A stretch of DNA of 64,000 nt from Homarus americanus. Taxonomy: Eukaryota > Arthropoda > Malacostraca > Decapoda > Nephropidae. How positions within the stretch are numbered: the stretch's first letter is position 1; each line of letters starts with the position of its first letter. The notes beneath the pieces are model-generated. The model was not told where the DNA came from and ran no database searches. It saw only the letters and a list, made by a program, of their open reading frames with translations. Position numbers and translations under genes: made by a program. Shown here in pieces: positions 21,005-32,074 of this stretch. The DNA is taken from contig NW_024735516.1 in NCBI RefSeq assembly GCF_018991925.1, positions 993,501-1,057,500 on the forward strand. The letters are read 5' to 3'.

Positions 21005-21270
21005 TGATTAGACCATCAGTTAGCGTAAGGTTAGGGTAGCATTAGCTTAAGTTAGTGTTTGGTTAGGGTAGCATTAGCTTAAGTTAGCGTTAGGTTAGGG
21101 TAGCATTAGCTTAAGTTAGCGTTAGGTTAGGGTAGCATTAGCTTAAGTTAGCGTTAGGTTAGGGTAGCATTAGCTTAAGTTAGCGTTAGGTTAGGGTAGC
21201 ATTAGCTTAAGTTAGCGTTAGGTTACGGTAGCATTAGCTTAAGTTAGCGTTAGGTTAGGGTAGTAGTAAA
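21005..21270. repeat. 32-bp minisatellite with TTAGG, about 8 copies
   Basis: Unit GTTAGGTTAGGGTAGCATTA GCTTAAGTTAGC, exactly 32 bp (GGTTAGGG at 21061 and 21093). GATGATTAGACCATCAGTTA GCG just upstream resembles a foldback arm, so this is probably an amplified foldback core. Confidence 0.93.
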
Positions 21271-21794
21271 GTTAGGTCAAGTAAAACTGTGTGAGGAGAG
21301 GTAAAAACTGTGTGTGCTGAGGAAAGTGAAGTTGGCTGAAAGATTTAGACATAATTGAGACAAATTGATGTTATGTAAGTAGGAGTGAAATAAGAAGAGT
21401 GATGAAGAGAAATGGACGAAGATTAAGATAATTAGATGTAATAATAATAGTAATGACAACACGTCTATTTATAAAAGCTTGATATGTGAAGTCTATTGAG
21501 AGACTTACAGACGGAACATAGGATTAAATAGAACATTAATTCATAAACAACAACTACACAGATGAAATATAAAACTCATTATATTGGTACAGAAATGCTA
21601 AGGAATCCAGCAGTGTTGTTGTTGAGAGAAGACCAAGCGATTACATGTCAATAAAACACAATGAATAATGTTAGTTTGTGATATAGTTTAATCCCAAAAG
21701 GATTTATTACGTAATTTGGGTAATGACAGAGTGGCGGCCTGGGTCTTGAAGTTATTGTGTGTGGAGGCTGAAGGTGCAGCAGGAGACGTGAGAA
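21271..21794. other. Unique AT-rich DNA, no gene seen
   Basis: No recognised element. Confidence 0.5.
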
Positions 21795-21990
21795 ATTGTA
21801 GCACCGGGCAGGTGGTGAGGGAGGGAGGCAGCACGACCTGCCAGATGGTGAGGGAGGCAGCACGACCTGCCAGATGGTGAGGGAGGGAGGGACGACCTGC
21901 CAGATGGTGAGGGAGGGAGGCAGCACGACCTGCCAGATGGTGAGGGAGGGAGGCAGCACGACCTGGCAGGTGGTGAGGGAGAGAGGAAAC
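21795..21990. repeat. ~33-bp minisatellite, about 6 copies
   Basis: Unit AGCACGACCTGCCAGATGGT GAGGGAGGGAGGC with 4-8 nt length variants. The minus-strand 164-aa and 82-aa frames follow from the repeat. Confidence 0.93.
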
Positions 21991-22114
21991 AGGTGATCAC
22001 AACTTAACATCAGCTCTTCAGTGTTTACAAATAAAACTCCTCTCGTCCAGACAAGTAAAAATACAGTATTGTAGTGTGTTCCTGTAATGACTGTGACAGC
22101 CCTTTTCGTTATTG

Positions 22115-22212
22115 ATTCCAGTGAGGACGAACTATTATACAACAGGACAAAACATTACACGAGAGAACGAAAAATTTCACGAGTGGACGAAATATTACAG
22201 GAGGACGAAACT
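22115..22212. repeat. Degenerate ~28-bp repeat (GAGGACGAAA-ATTACA)
   Basis: Four diverged copies of an ACGAGTGGACGAAATATTAC-like unit. Confidence 0.65.
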
Positions 22213-22393
22213 TCCTTGGCGTTGTTAGTGTGGAAGAGCCGCTTACACAACTTATTAGAATAGTCTCTATAACATCATGCTAATTGAGTCATGACTTCAA
22301 CTATGACTCCCAGCAAATTTTTTAAGACGTGACGCAGGACCGAGGAGAGCTTCAGGGACTGTGGGTGTCGTGGCGAAATGAATAATAATGGTG

Positions 22394-22840
22394 TACAGTG
22401 ATTCCTCTATTTAATGGATTTAATAGAGGGATAATTCCGTTAAATCGAGGGCTAATTAGATGTGAAACTTTCATCTCACGGACTGTATGGAAAGGGAAGT
22501 CCGTTAAATTGAGGGTGCGTTAGATGTAATACCTCCATCAAACGGACTATTTGGAGAAGGAAGTCCGTTAAATCGAGGCTCCGTTAGATGTAATACCTCC
22601 ATCAAACGGACTATTTGGAGAAGGAAGTCCGTTAAATCGAGGGTCCCTTAAATGTGAAACTTTCATCTCACGGACTGTATGGAAAGGGAAGTCCGTTAAA
22701 TCGAGGGTTCGTTAGATGTAATACCTCCATCTAACGGACGATTTGGAGAATGAAGTCCGTTAAATCGAGGGTCCCTTAAATGTGAAACCTCCATCTAACG
22801 GATTATTTGGAGAAAGAAGTCCGTTAAATCGAAGATTGTG
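22394..22840. mobile_element. Palindromic element with expanded 64-bp core, copy 2
   Basis: Starts TACAGTGATTCCTCTATTTA A, matching the left end of the 133-bp element. It then repeats a 64-bp unit with no length variation: TTCC/GTCCGTTAAAT recurs at 22435, 22499, 22563, 22627, 22691, 22755 and 22819. The unit contains GTCCGTTAAATCGAGG and CTCCATCAAACGGAC, which are inverted to each other, so every unit can fold. The right terminus GAGGTTTCACTGTA is absent. Confidence 0.85.
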
Positions 22841-22977
22841 TTATGCCGACGAGTTCACTGAGCACTGTTATAAAGTCAGTCTCCTTTAACTACATGCAAT
22901 TTACTAACACAACCAATGGTCCGTCAGGCAACCACACCCGTAAATTGTATAACTGAAAGAAAACAATCATGAACTGC

Positions 22978-23065
22978 GCATATTTCCCCGTTGGCCGCTG
23001 TAATACCTCTGTGCTTCGCCTTACGTAAGATATGAAGGGGTGCCCAATAAACTAGCCCCAGCTCT
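22978..23065 (+). mobile_element. LINE 3'-tail fragment, copy 2
   Basis: The plus strand reads CTTCGCCTTACGTAAGATAT GAA, GGGGTGCCCAATAAACTAGC CCC. It shares the AATAAACTAG terminus with the other tail copies. Confidence 0.65.
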
Positions 23066-23639
23066 ACGTGTGGGTAAAACTGAATCAGAATCTCTGTTGT
23101 TTACTTTTTTCTCAAATGGACCAGAGACTTTCATTAGTAAGAGGTAATCCACGGGCAGCAGCAGCAGAAGTCACACTCGTATTTGTTGCTCAGAAATTCG
23201 ATATAAATTGAAGATTGTGTGATTGATAAGCATAATGTCTCCTTGTAATCAGATGTTTTATAACGTTGTCATCCAGGGTTCATCATCTCTTATGTTTCAC
23301 TGACCGCTAGGGGGAGATGCCGGTACGTTATAATCGGAAACTGACGGAAAGAAATGAAGAGATGTGTAATTTTCCCCCCAAAGAGTTGTGTTGTAAAGGA
23401 TCATTTGTAACAGTTAACGATCGTGTTGTGACGGCTTTAGTAACGTTAGCCTGGTGGTCATCAAAGCCCAGTGGGGTGCAAATCACTGTTCGACGTCCCG
23501 TTCTGTCAGAGGGAGAGAGAGAGAGGGAGAAAGGGTAATTCCAGGTGTTTATCAGTATATATAACATCATGGGTATTATCACCGTACGTTGAACTTGGTA
23601 AATAGATTGATGTTTATTCAGAAAAATCATTACACATTT
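23066..23639. other. Unique DNA, no gene seen
   Basis: No recognised domain. The 73-aa and 146-aa overlapping frames show no family. Confidence 0.45.
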
Positions 23640-23780
23640 GCATCGATTCAACATGCGTATGTCAGTGCAGGTATACAATATACATAGACAGTGTAGGTAT
23701 ACATACGATGTACCATGACAGTGTAGGTATACAAACAATGTACCTAGACAGTGCGGGTATACAAACAATGGTAAACAGCA
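23640..23780. repeat. ~30-bp degenerate repeat
   Basis: GACAGTGTAGGTATACAAAC AATGTACCTA and variants, about four copies. Confidence 0.8.
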
Positions 23781-23929
23781 TCACTAATTGTTTGCCTTCA
23801 GAAGTTGTAAAGCAAGTCACTGAGGTCGGCCATAATAACAGTGCGAGCCCGTGGGTTTAAAGCTGTGATGTTAACGTTTTCGGGGAGACCTGTGTGAGGT
23901 GCATGATGAGCCACAAATGCCTCTCTCAC

Positions 23930-24060
23930 CTCCACCCACAACACCTCCACCCACAGCACCTCCACCCACAACACCTCCACCCACAACACCTCTTACACCC
24001 ACAACACCTCTTACACCCACAACACCTCTCAAACCTCCACCCATAACACCTTTGGATCCT
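23930..24060. repeat. 15-bp minisatellite (CCTCCACCCACAACA)
   Basis: About eight copies, the later ones changed to CCTCTTACACCCACAACA. It produces a Pro/Thr-rich 68-aa frame that I do not regard as a gene. Confidence 0.9.
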
Positions 24061-24670
24061 CAGGTACAACAACACTTTATATACGTGGGACAAAAATATA
24101 CTTGATAAAGCTCTCTACATCACCACCACCTCCACTCACGATAGCCAGTAAAGGGCGACAGGTTCCGGGACGACACTCCACGACTCACAAATAACTCAGA
24201 ATGTCACTTGTTATCGAGGACTATATTAACCCTGGCAAGTATTGACTACAGCTGATGCAGGGTGGGAGATTGGCGGGTGGGAGGCGGCAGGCGGGGGATG
24301 AGAGGGGGTGGCTGCGGTAGGGGTTGGTTCCAGGACTTAGCCAGTGTGTAGGTAAATGAGGAGGAGGAGGAGGAGGAGGAGGATAAACTGTGCTCAGTCT
24401 CCGAGAATTCTGTCAAGCTCTCAACACAGATTAACACAGTAATTGGTTTGCCAAGTTCTCATCCTACCCCCCCCACCCCACCCCACCCCCACCCCACTCC
24501 TCCCTCGTATGATGATTTCCATGTCTTAGATTACGTCAACGGAGATTATAGCTTTAGGTCAGCTTCTGGGAAATCGTGACATCAGTTTATAAGTCTAATT
24601 CTGGTCGAGGGACGCTGGACATACAGGTAGTCATCTGTGTCCCACTTGCCAGCTGCTTATCCCAAGTGTA
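24061..24670. other. Spacer with (GAG)n and C-rich run
   Basis: GAG trinucleotides at 24357-24383 and a CCCCACCCC tract at 24465-24500. No gene was seen. Confidence 0.6.
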
Positions 24671-24675
24671 TTAAA

Positions 24676-25125
24676 CGTAGATCACCTGAAGATTAGTTCC
24701 TCCGTCGCGAGATTATATCACCGAATGATTAAACACCCTAACGCTCCCAGGGAGGCTTTGGTTAGGTGATGTTATGTTAAGGTAGTATTGGGGTAGTTAA
24801 TCTTTAGGTGAGGTTAGGCTAGGTTAGATTAGGTTGGGTTAGGTTAGATTAGGTTGTGTTAAGTTAGTATTTGGGTGTGTTAATATTTAGGTTAGGTGAG
24901 GTTAGGCTAGGTTAGATTAGGTTGGGTTAGGTTAGATTAGGTTGTGTTAAGTTAGTATTAGGGTGGTTAATATTTAGGTTAGGCTAGGTTAGATTAGGTT
25001 GGGTTAGGTTAGATTAGGTTGTGTTAAGTTAGTATTAGGGTGGTTAATATTTAGGTTAGGTGAGGTTAGGTTAGGTTGGTTGAAATAAACTGTGGGGGTT
25101 AATCTTCCACCAGGTGATACATCAA
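24676..25125. mobile_element. Foldback family, copy 6 (long, TTAGG core amplified)
   Basis: Left arm modules: TAGATCACCTGAAGATTAG, then TATCACCGAATGATTAAACA CCCTAACGC and CCAGGGAGGC. The core is TTAGGTT-rich. It contains GTGTTAAGTTAGTATT at 24856, 24944 and 25021, so ~77-88 bp units are repeated, each including a copy of the arm boundary TAGGGTGGTTAATATTTAGG. Right arm: GTTGAAATAAACTGTGGGGG TTAATCTTCC, then CCAGGTGATACATC. Confidence 0.85.
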
Positions 25126-25429
25126 AACTAAACGCTATATATTGTCAGCTTTCCAGGAAGTCACTTTACCCGAACAATTATCTCTTCTACTTTGAACACT
25201 GTACTGAACACAACAATAACTACGGGGGGTCGGGGAAGAGTCGAGTGAGGTTAAAATAATAATAAAAGAAACTCTCACAGTCTAGGTTATTAAAGAAAAA
25301 GAAAAATATATTGTGATCCAACATGAGAAAATTGCCTGGTGCTCTGTTTTGGTGGACAGTTTAATTTCGGGTAAACTAAAGCCTTCCTAAAATATTACAA
25401 AACATTTGATAATAAAGGGGTAAAGGGAG

Positions 25430-25431
<2 letters not shown>
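25126..25431. other. AT-rich DNA, no gene seen
   Basis: Nothing recognised. Confidence 0.5.

Positions 25432-25470
<39 letters not shown>
25432..25470. repeat. (GT)n microsatellite
   Basis: Uninterrupted GT run. Confidence 0.97.
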
Positions 25471-25471
<1 letters not shown>

Positions 25472-25900
25472 CATTAACAAACCCCAAAAGTACGTGAAAT
25501 TCAGATCAAAATAATGATTGAATATTATCTTAACGCAGCAACAAGGTTAAAATAAGATAAAACATAACGTTACAATACACATACTCTTAAAAAAAATAAC
25601 ATTGGAACATTACAACACTCGTACACAGACTATAGGAAAGTGTGTCAAGACTTTTTATCATTCACAACAATAACAACGTCAAAACACATGTAAGGATTGT
25701 AAGCACTATTCTATACACCCATTCTCTCCCCTATAACCATTCAACTAGGTTACAAACACAACAAAGACTAGATCAGAAGACACGTGTTTTCCTATACTAA
25801 CTCACTAAAGTACAATACAGTCTTGTAAAAGTTCAGATGAGGTGTGTATGTGTGTACGAGTAACTAGGAACGTAAGAGAGAATGTTGGGATGATAGGCCA

Positions 25901-25904
<4 letters not shown>
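25471..25904. other. AT-rich DNA, no gene seen
   Basis: Nothing recognised. Confidence 0.5.

Positions 25905-25967
<63 letters not shown>
25905..25967. repeat. (GA)n microsatellite
   Basis: Uninterrupted GA run. Confidence 0.97.
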
Positions 25968-25969
<2 letters not shown>

Positions 25970-26630
25970 GTAGGTTCATACGATAAACTGATGATGAAGG
26001 AAGTGGAGGCATACAGCAAGATTAGAAGGAAGGTAAAGAGAATGGCGAAACAAAAGTGCACCTGGTCAACAGATGAGAGACGGGGAGAAGCGTTGACACA
26101 AGGTTTTAAAAAAGAGAACAAGAAGCTTTGTTGGAGGGACTAAATAGGGTGAGAAAACGGTGAAAATAAATGGAAGTGTAAATAAAGAATATACGAGGGG
26201 ATATACTGTACAGCAGGGAAAAAAAAGAAGTAATGGGAAATGAGAAGAATATTTTGAGCATGAGCTAAACCTAATAGGAGAGGGGAGGAGAGAGAGATGG
26301 ATGTGTTATTCTTCATACTAAGACGTGGGTAAATGAAAAGATTTAAGTGAAAGAAAAAAATATATGAAGTGGGGAGATGAGACGGAGTAAACCAGGTTGA
26401 AAATGGTGAGGCAGCAGGAGTGGGTGGAGGACGAGCGAGATGTGAAGGGGTGGACGTCCAGAAGGCAGCAGTGTGTAGTGTTTTAGTTTAACAAATTTAT
26501 TGACAAAGCTTGTAGTACAGTTTGTCTATTCTGAGTAATTCAGTCAGGTCTTGACACTGAGGGTGGTATCACTTCTCACTGCCACGCAGGACAGAGGTTC
26601 ATACACAAAGATGCATTATATTCATTAACA

Positions 26631-26631
<1 letters not shown>
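25968..26631. other. Purine-leaning unique DNA, no gene seen
   Basis: A/G-rich sequence without a clear period. No protein family recognised. Confidence 0.5.

Positions 26632-26695
<64 letters not shown>
26632..26695. repeat. (TA)n microsatellite
   Basis: Uninterrupted TA run of about 64 bp. Confidence 0.97.
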
Positions 26696-26699
<4 letters not shown>

Positions 26700-27004
26700 T
26701 CAGATTCATGTGGGCAGTGTGTAGGAGTGATTGGAGAGCTTAGCGATGATGATTATATTATTATTATTATTATTTTTTTTTTTTTGGTGGGGGACGGGGG
26801 TAGAGCAGGTAGAAATGTTGACAACAAATACAATGTGTGTTTACGCCTACCCTTCAATATAGCGAAAGTCTGCAAGAGTTAAGAGTTGGCTATAACAGGC
26901 CCCGTGCTGTCCAAGGAGCTCGCGACATAAGTGAACTAATCCGGCTCTCAACTCAGACTACATTCTCTCTCTTCTTCGGTTACATCTGAAGGCCATCCTG
27001 ATCA

Positions 27005-27260
27005 GATTTTCAGATTTGCCCCGCGAGAAGGCTAGTTTATTGTGCACCCCCTTGCATCCTGTGCAAGGAGAAGCGCAAAAGCTTTGCAGCGCCTTACAGG
27101 AGTTCATGCTTGCCTTCTCGACTTGTGCAATTTAGCACGAACGTGCCTGAAGGGCTATGGATTATGTCGCCAAGTTACATATAGTGACAGGGTGAGTGTG
27201 TGGAAGCTTTCTCGCCCACGCGTGAACCACTTGACCCACCGTACTGAAGTGACATAGGAG
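27005..27260 (-). mobile_element. LINE 3'-tail fragment, copy 3 (long)
   Basis: Plus-strand blocks in order: GAGAAGGCTAGTTTATTGTG CACCCCC, ATCCTGTGCAAGGAGAAGCG, TTCATGCTTGCCTTCTCGAC, CGTGCCTGAAGGGCTATGG and AAGTTACATATAGTGACAGG. The same order is seen at 57.3 kb. Sense is inferred as minus, from the AATAAACTAG terminus and the LINE at 62-63.6 kb. The 71-aa frame here is a shadow. Confidence 0.75.
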
Positions 27261-28399
27261 GAGGCATCTGTGGCACGCAATCCCACAACACATCGATAAA
27301 TTTCCTTATCTGTGGAACCTTCTTTTGTTAGGGATTTTCTGACACATTCTCAGTTTGGCCAAAATCGATACATTTGTCAGACGACATTCTTTAAATTTTC
27401 ACCCTGAAGCAAGAAATTGTATCTCGTCGGTCAAACTAAGTGAAACAAATACCAAAACCAATGAACTTGTTACCAAAAATTAGAGCTCTGCTGTATCGCT
27501 TTACCTCTGAATTGCAAAACCTTTAAATCGTTCCTCGTATTATCATGTAGGCCAACTCATGAGCTCATTTATAAGTAGATCATATTGCAAATCGTTTAAT
27601 TCACAATATTTTCAATTATTCTTAGAAGAGTAAAACAATGTGTTGTACTCGCGTGAGGCCACGAGTCACTGAGGTCACGGGAGAGTCCAGCCCTCGGTTT
27701 ACCCTGCCACTATACACACAGGCCTGGGGCACCAGATCTATAGTGTCCCCGCCACCCAGGCCTACGTGTGTCATAAATCATGTCGTCGGTGTATATACTG
27801 TACACCTTCAGCTTTGTTAAACCTTTGGGGTCAACGACCATTTAGCCGCAGGTGGCCTGGCACAAGAGCCTCTCTCCACTTCTCGTAAGGACCAGTATCG
27901 ACCAATGGCCTGTTGCTGTTATGTGGAAGAATAAGCAGTCAGTGTCACCGTTCCAGGATAAGGAGACACAGAGGAGGCCAGAGGTAGTTCACTGTAAACT
28001 TGAGACTCCTCGAGGAACCCAACAGACCCCCAACAGACTCCATCAAATTTCACCTGACTGTTGTGGACCCATCACATGACACCACATCATTCACTGGCTC
28101 CTCCACAACCAGTGTTAGCGTGGGACCGTGATGTGGTCCTTACATCACCTCACTCCAGGAGACCCCCAGTGGCTCACAGGTCAATACGTGACTTCAGAGA
28201 CCTAAAGTAGCGAAGTCCTCTTGAGTCCAAATGAGTCCACGAGAACCTTATGTGGGAGATACACAACATGAGGCACCTGGACCACTGTAATAATAATAAT
28301 AGTATCTATTTGTTTGGAAATTCAGCATCCATAAGCTAAAAATATACACAGGACATAAGTGATACATAAGTACAGTAACTTACAGTATAGTGATGGGGG
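27261..28399. other. Unique DNA, no gene seen
   Basis: About 1.1 kb with no tandem repeat. The small frames (27638-27820, 27852-28079) match no family I know. Confidence 0.45.
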
Positions 28400-28480
28400 A
28401 GAGGTTATATGTATGTATGTATATATGGTATGTATGTGTATTTATGTATGTGTGTATATACGGTATGTATGTATGTTTAT
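28400..28480. repeat. (TATG)n-like degenerate microsatellite
   Basis: ATGTATGTATGTATATATGG repeated with interruptions. Confidence 0.85.
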
Positions 28481-28624
28481 GTACACACACTCATGAAATT
28501 AGTATTAAATTATCACATTGTTATATTTCAGGATCAAAGAGAGTGTGTGGTAAATTACCTTGCCTAAATACCACTGTGACCAGACCACGGCGCACTACTG
28601 CTGTGGCCCTGCGTCATGGTCTGG

Positions 28625-28790
28625 TGGTCATGATGGTCTCTGTCTGTTGGGTCTTTTTTGTCTGTTTCTGTTTATCTGTTTCTTAAATTGTTCTGTTTGT
28701 CTGTTGTCTGTCTGTCTGGTCTATTGTCTGTGTTGTTGGTCTTTGCTTTACTTGTCTGTCTGGTTTATTGTCTATTTGTCTTCTTTGTGT
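28625..28790. repeat. Degenerate (TCTGTTTG)n tract
   Basis: TGTCTGTCTGGTCTATTGTC words recur. The Leu/Cys/Val frames across it are low complexity. Confidence 0.75.
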
Positions 28791-28816
28791 TGTTTGTTGA
28801 CTTAAGTGCATCAAGT

Positions 28817-28818
<2 letters not shown>

Positions 28819-28887
<69 letters not shown>
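28819..28887. repeat. (GA)n microsatellite
   Basis: Uninterrupted GA run of ~69 bp. A purine-rich flank continues to about 29120. Confidence 0.97.
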
Positions 28888-28889
<2 letters not shown>

Positions 28890-29465
28890 CGGTAACTAAT
28901 GGGCGTGGGTGTTATTGGTATGGTGGTGGTTGTCATGGCAACGGCAGGTGAGAGGATTCGGAGGCTGGGAGGGGAGAAGGGAGAGGGAGAAAACGACACA
29001 GAGGGGAGAGGCAGGAGAGAAAGAGAGAAAACGACATTGAGAGGGGAAAGAGAGTCTAATAAACGAATGGATAGTAGGAGGGAGAAGGGAAAGACCAAGA
29101 AGGAGATGAAAGAATGAAATGAAGAATGCAGAAGTGAAGGGGGTAGGGAAGTAGACATCCAGGAAAAAGTGATGTGCGTGAAGGAGTGGATAGCATGGTG
29201 TCGTGTGATGTTGTGCTGGGTTGGGGATGACCGTGATGTTGTCGGCTGATATTGGATTGTGTGAAGTAACGGAGATAGAATCAGGTAGATGTATATATAC
29301 TGCATGTCAAAGGGTTGGTTATGAAAAGGGAATACCATAGTAGAACATATTTATTACAGGAGAGGGAATGAATGAATGAATGAATGGCAGTGATTGAAAA
29401 TGGTGAGTTTGTATTCTCTTGAAATTTGTCAACTTGTATTATAGCGGATGAAATATTGAATGAAG
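28888..29465. other. Purine-rich then unique DNA, no gene seen
   Basis: GAGAGGGGA and GAGAAAACGACA words repeat in 28975-29060. The 175-aa minus-strand frame is low complexity. Confidence 0.6.
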
Positions 29466-29467
29466 AA

Positions 29468-29509
29468 TGTATTATTATTATTATCATTATCATCACCATC
29501 ATCATCATC

Positions 29510-29566
<57 letters not shown>

Positions 29567-29577
29567 GTTATTATTAC
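29468..29577. repeat. (ATT)n/(ATC)n tract
   Basis: ATT, then ATC, then ATT trinucleotides. Confidence 0.95.
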
Positions 29578-29883
29578 AGACGTCTTAGAAACTCGCAACC
29601 ACTTGTCTGTATACCACCTTGAGAAACCTTATATAAATCTTCGCTAAAAAAATACCATTAATTTCTGGCAGTGTTCGTGAGCCCAGTGTCCACTTCTTCT
29701 TGACCTGACGGTATATGGTATTCGCGCATGAGGGAGTCTTTTCAGTTGTGGGTAAATGTAGGTTTGGGAGTGGGATGGATTTATTTGGCTCCGTAATAAG
29801 ATAGAAGTAGAGAAATAGCTTTTATTTATTGGTCTGTGATTGGTTGTAAAGTTTGTTATGTAATGTACGTAGGGACGGTGTGT

Positions 29884-29927
<44 letters not shown>

Positions 29928-30298
29928 TCTATACAGTGACGTGTGTTGATAATGTGTGCAGTGTTGACTATGGTGATATGTACATTGGTTTGTGTACTGT
30001 GGCATGTACAGTAAAATGTACAATGACGTGTACTACAGTCTGTACAGTGACATGTATACTACGGTCTGGACAGTGATACAGACAGTGAGAGTAAGTGAGT
30101 CAGATGGTAAGTACACACCCGATGACGTCATGAGACAGGAGGGTGCAGGTCTGCCCTCACCTCTCGTTAACTCCCGTCAACATCATTAACACACCTCACC
30201 TGGCCGCTCCCAGCAACACCCACACTCTGGCTCTCCCGGGGTGTGGAGCATTAAATCCGATATAAAAATGGCCTCTTTAATGGTCCTTTGAAATATTT

Positions 30299-30302
<4 letters not shown>
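29578..30302. other. Unique DNA with (GA)n and ~25-bp degenerate repeat
   Basis: GA run at 29888-29925. TACAGTGACATGTA-like units recur from 29980 to 30080. No gene was seen. Confidence 0.55.

Positions 30303-30349
<47 letters not shown>
30303..30349. repeat. (GA)n microsatellite
   Basis: Uninterrupted GA run. Confidence 0.97.
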
Positions 30350-30350
<1 letters not shown>

Positions 30351-30639
30351 ACGGGGTTTGGTTCACTATGATAGCCTTATTGTCAGGATGTGTCTTTAAC
30401 AAATCACCTTTCCACCATTTCAAGACTCAGAAGAAAAAGAAGAGGCCAACAGGAAGTACAGTACATATTTCATTTTTTTTTGTCTGTAATCCTTGACATT
30501 TAGACCATTTAGTTGACGACTCGGGTTGACTTGTAGTTATTTTAGAGGCAGCTTTAGCCCTGTTGTTATTTACTTTAATACGCCATCTAGAGTGCAATAT
30601 TTATCCCTTTAAAGATTATGTATCTCTCCCGCACCTTAT

Positions 30640-30825
30640 TTCACTTAATGATTGAAGACCCTGACGTTGCCTGGAGGGATTAGGCTAAGATAGGTTAGAT
30701 TAAATAAGGCTAGATTTGGTTAGATTAGATAGCATATATTAGGATAGGGTTAGGTTAGGTTAGTATGTCTAAATTAGCATTAGGAGTGGTTAATCTTAAG
30801 GTGAAATAAACTAGAAGGGATTAAA
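30640..30825. mobile_element. Foldback family, copy 7
   Basis: Left module CTTATTTCACTTAATGATTG AAGACCCTGACG, then TTGCCTGGAGGGATTAGG. TTAGG-like core. Right arm GCATTAGGAGTGGTTAATCT TAAGGTGAAATAAACTAGAA GGG. Both arms are recognisable at about 185 bp total length. Confidence 0.8.
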
Positions 30826-31420
30826 ACTTCATGTAATCCGGCTCTTGGCTACTCCTAATCTAAGACCCAGCTGGAACATTACGCTAAATCGTCTCGGCAC
30901 ATACAATACAGTCACTATTACAGAAGGTGTTACAGCTGTAGGTAAGAATAGAAAGTTAAAGAGGTGCTGGCGGAAACAGAACCCCTCTACCCCATCCACT
31001 CCACCCCCCTAAAAAATCAGGAAAGAACTTGCAGAGGAATTTGAACCACGCACACAGATTCAAACAAGCGCTTTAGTCAGCTTTAGTCATTCCATTGTCT
31101 ACCATGATGGATTGTATCAAGTGACATGTATGGTGAGGAAGGTGTGGTACAGACAGTCAGGGTGTTGTGGAGGTGAGGCAACTAACACTCGTGTCCGGTT
31201 TGTGATGAAGTAACTAATATAAATGAGAAAGTAAGTACGTGAGAAAGTAACTAATATGTAAGAAAAACTATTATGTAAGAAATTGACTAATGTGTGAAAA
31301 GTAACAGAAGGTAAAAACAAATATTAATGGGCTCAAAATCGTGGTTTTACATCAGGGATGACTTGTGAAGTGGCTCTTGGTCCTCTTGCTATTAAATGAT
31401 GCATAAAAACGTCAAAGGGA
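30826..31420. other. Unique DNA with degenerate ~26-bp repeat
   Basis: GAGAAAGTAACTAATATGTA A-like units recur between 31200 and 31310. No gene was seen. Confidence 0.55.
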
Positions 31421-31421
31421 T

Positions 31422-31530
31422 AACTGAAGATTACCTCCCAGTTTTTAACCTGGTGATTAAGCAACGTAGCGCTTTGGGTGGTGTAAGGTTAGATTAGATT
31501 GTGTTAGGATAGGTTAGTGTTTCAGTTGGA
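31422..31530. mobile_element. Foldback family, copy 8 (left half)
   Basis: ATAACTGAAGATTACCTCCC AG, TTAACCTGGTGATTAAGCAA CGTAGCGC, then TTAGATTAG-like core. No right arm. Confidence 0.6.
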
Positions 31531-31550
31531 GAGAGAGAGTGGGGGACGGG

Positions 31551-31720
31551 GCAGTGGCAACTTAGCTCCTCTCTGGACTCCTATACAGTAATACAGGTAC
31601 AGTACAATGATCTGAACACATTAGAATCAGAGGGTCAGAGGTCAACCAGAAACAGAAGCAGTCACCAGTTATACTGACCACTGTGCAACTTGAGATGTGT
31701 GCAGCCCTGTAAGAAAGCCT
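31551..31720. repeat. Dispersed repeat, copy A
   Basis: Shares GCAGTGGCAACTTAGCTCC, ATGATCTGAACACATTAGAA TCAGAGGGTCAGA, and ACAGAAGCAGTCACCAGTTA TACTG with 43624-43790. Function unknown. It may be part of a mobile element. Confidence 0.8.
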
Positions 31721-31734
31721 ATTATCACCACTCA

Positions 31735-31962
31735 CCAGAGTATGACACAGTAGTTCACATCCATATCTATATTGAACAACCACAGGGACATAGTACATCC
31801 CTGTCTAACATCCACATTTATTTCAAATGTTGCCCCGTTGTCCTCACAGCATGATTTTACTGCATTTAATGGCCTTCCTCCCACCCCATACACTTGTAAT
31901 GCCTCCCACAATGCTTTTCTGTTCACTCTATCATACGCCTTTTTCAAATCTATAAATTATCA
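31735..31962 (-). pseudogene. LINE reverse transcriptase palm fragment
   Basis: On the minus strand the frame opens after a TAA with FIDLKKAYDRVNRKALWEAL (motif A with its catalytic Asp). It continues with VYGVGGRPLNAVKS and ends with DVRQGCTMSLWLFNIDMD, the conserved RQG...S/P.LFN block, before running into unrelated sequence. These are hallmark segments of non-LTR reverse transcriptases. The YxDD catalytic box is not present. It is a ~75-residue scrap bordered by a hAT-type terminus upstream and dispersed repeat copy A downstream. Confidence 0.9.
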
Positions 31963-31965
31963 AAA

Positions 31966-32074
31966 CCATTTGTAAGAAATAAAAACCAACAAAAACATAT
32001 TAAAACCAAGAAAAAAGGCATAGATTAAAAAAAGTGTTTCTGTTTTAATCATTGATTTAAATCGGCCGACCCTG
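31966..32074. mobile_element. hAT-like terminus (CAGGGTCGGCCGATTTAAAT on minus)
   Basis: The segment ends at 32074 with ATTTAAATCGGCCGACCCTG, preceded by A/T-rich ATTGATTTAAAT. The inverse (CAGGGTCGGCCG...) has the CAGGG start of many hAT termini. No partner terminus was found, so the element is truncated or the call is only partial. Confidence 0.45.
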
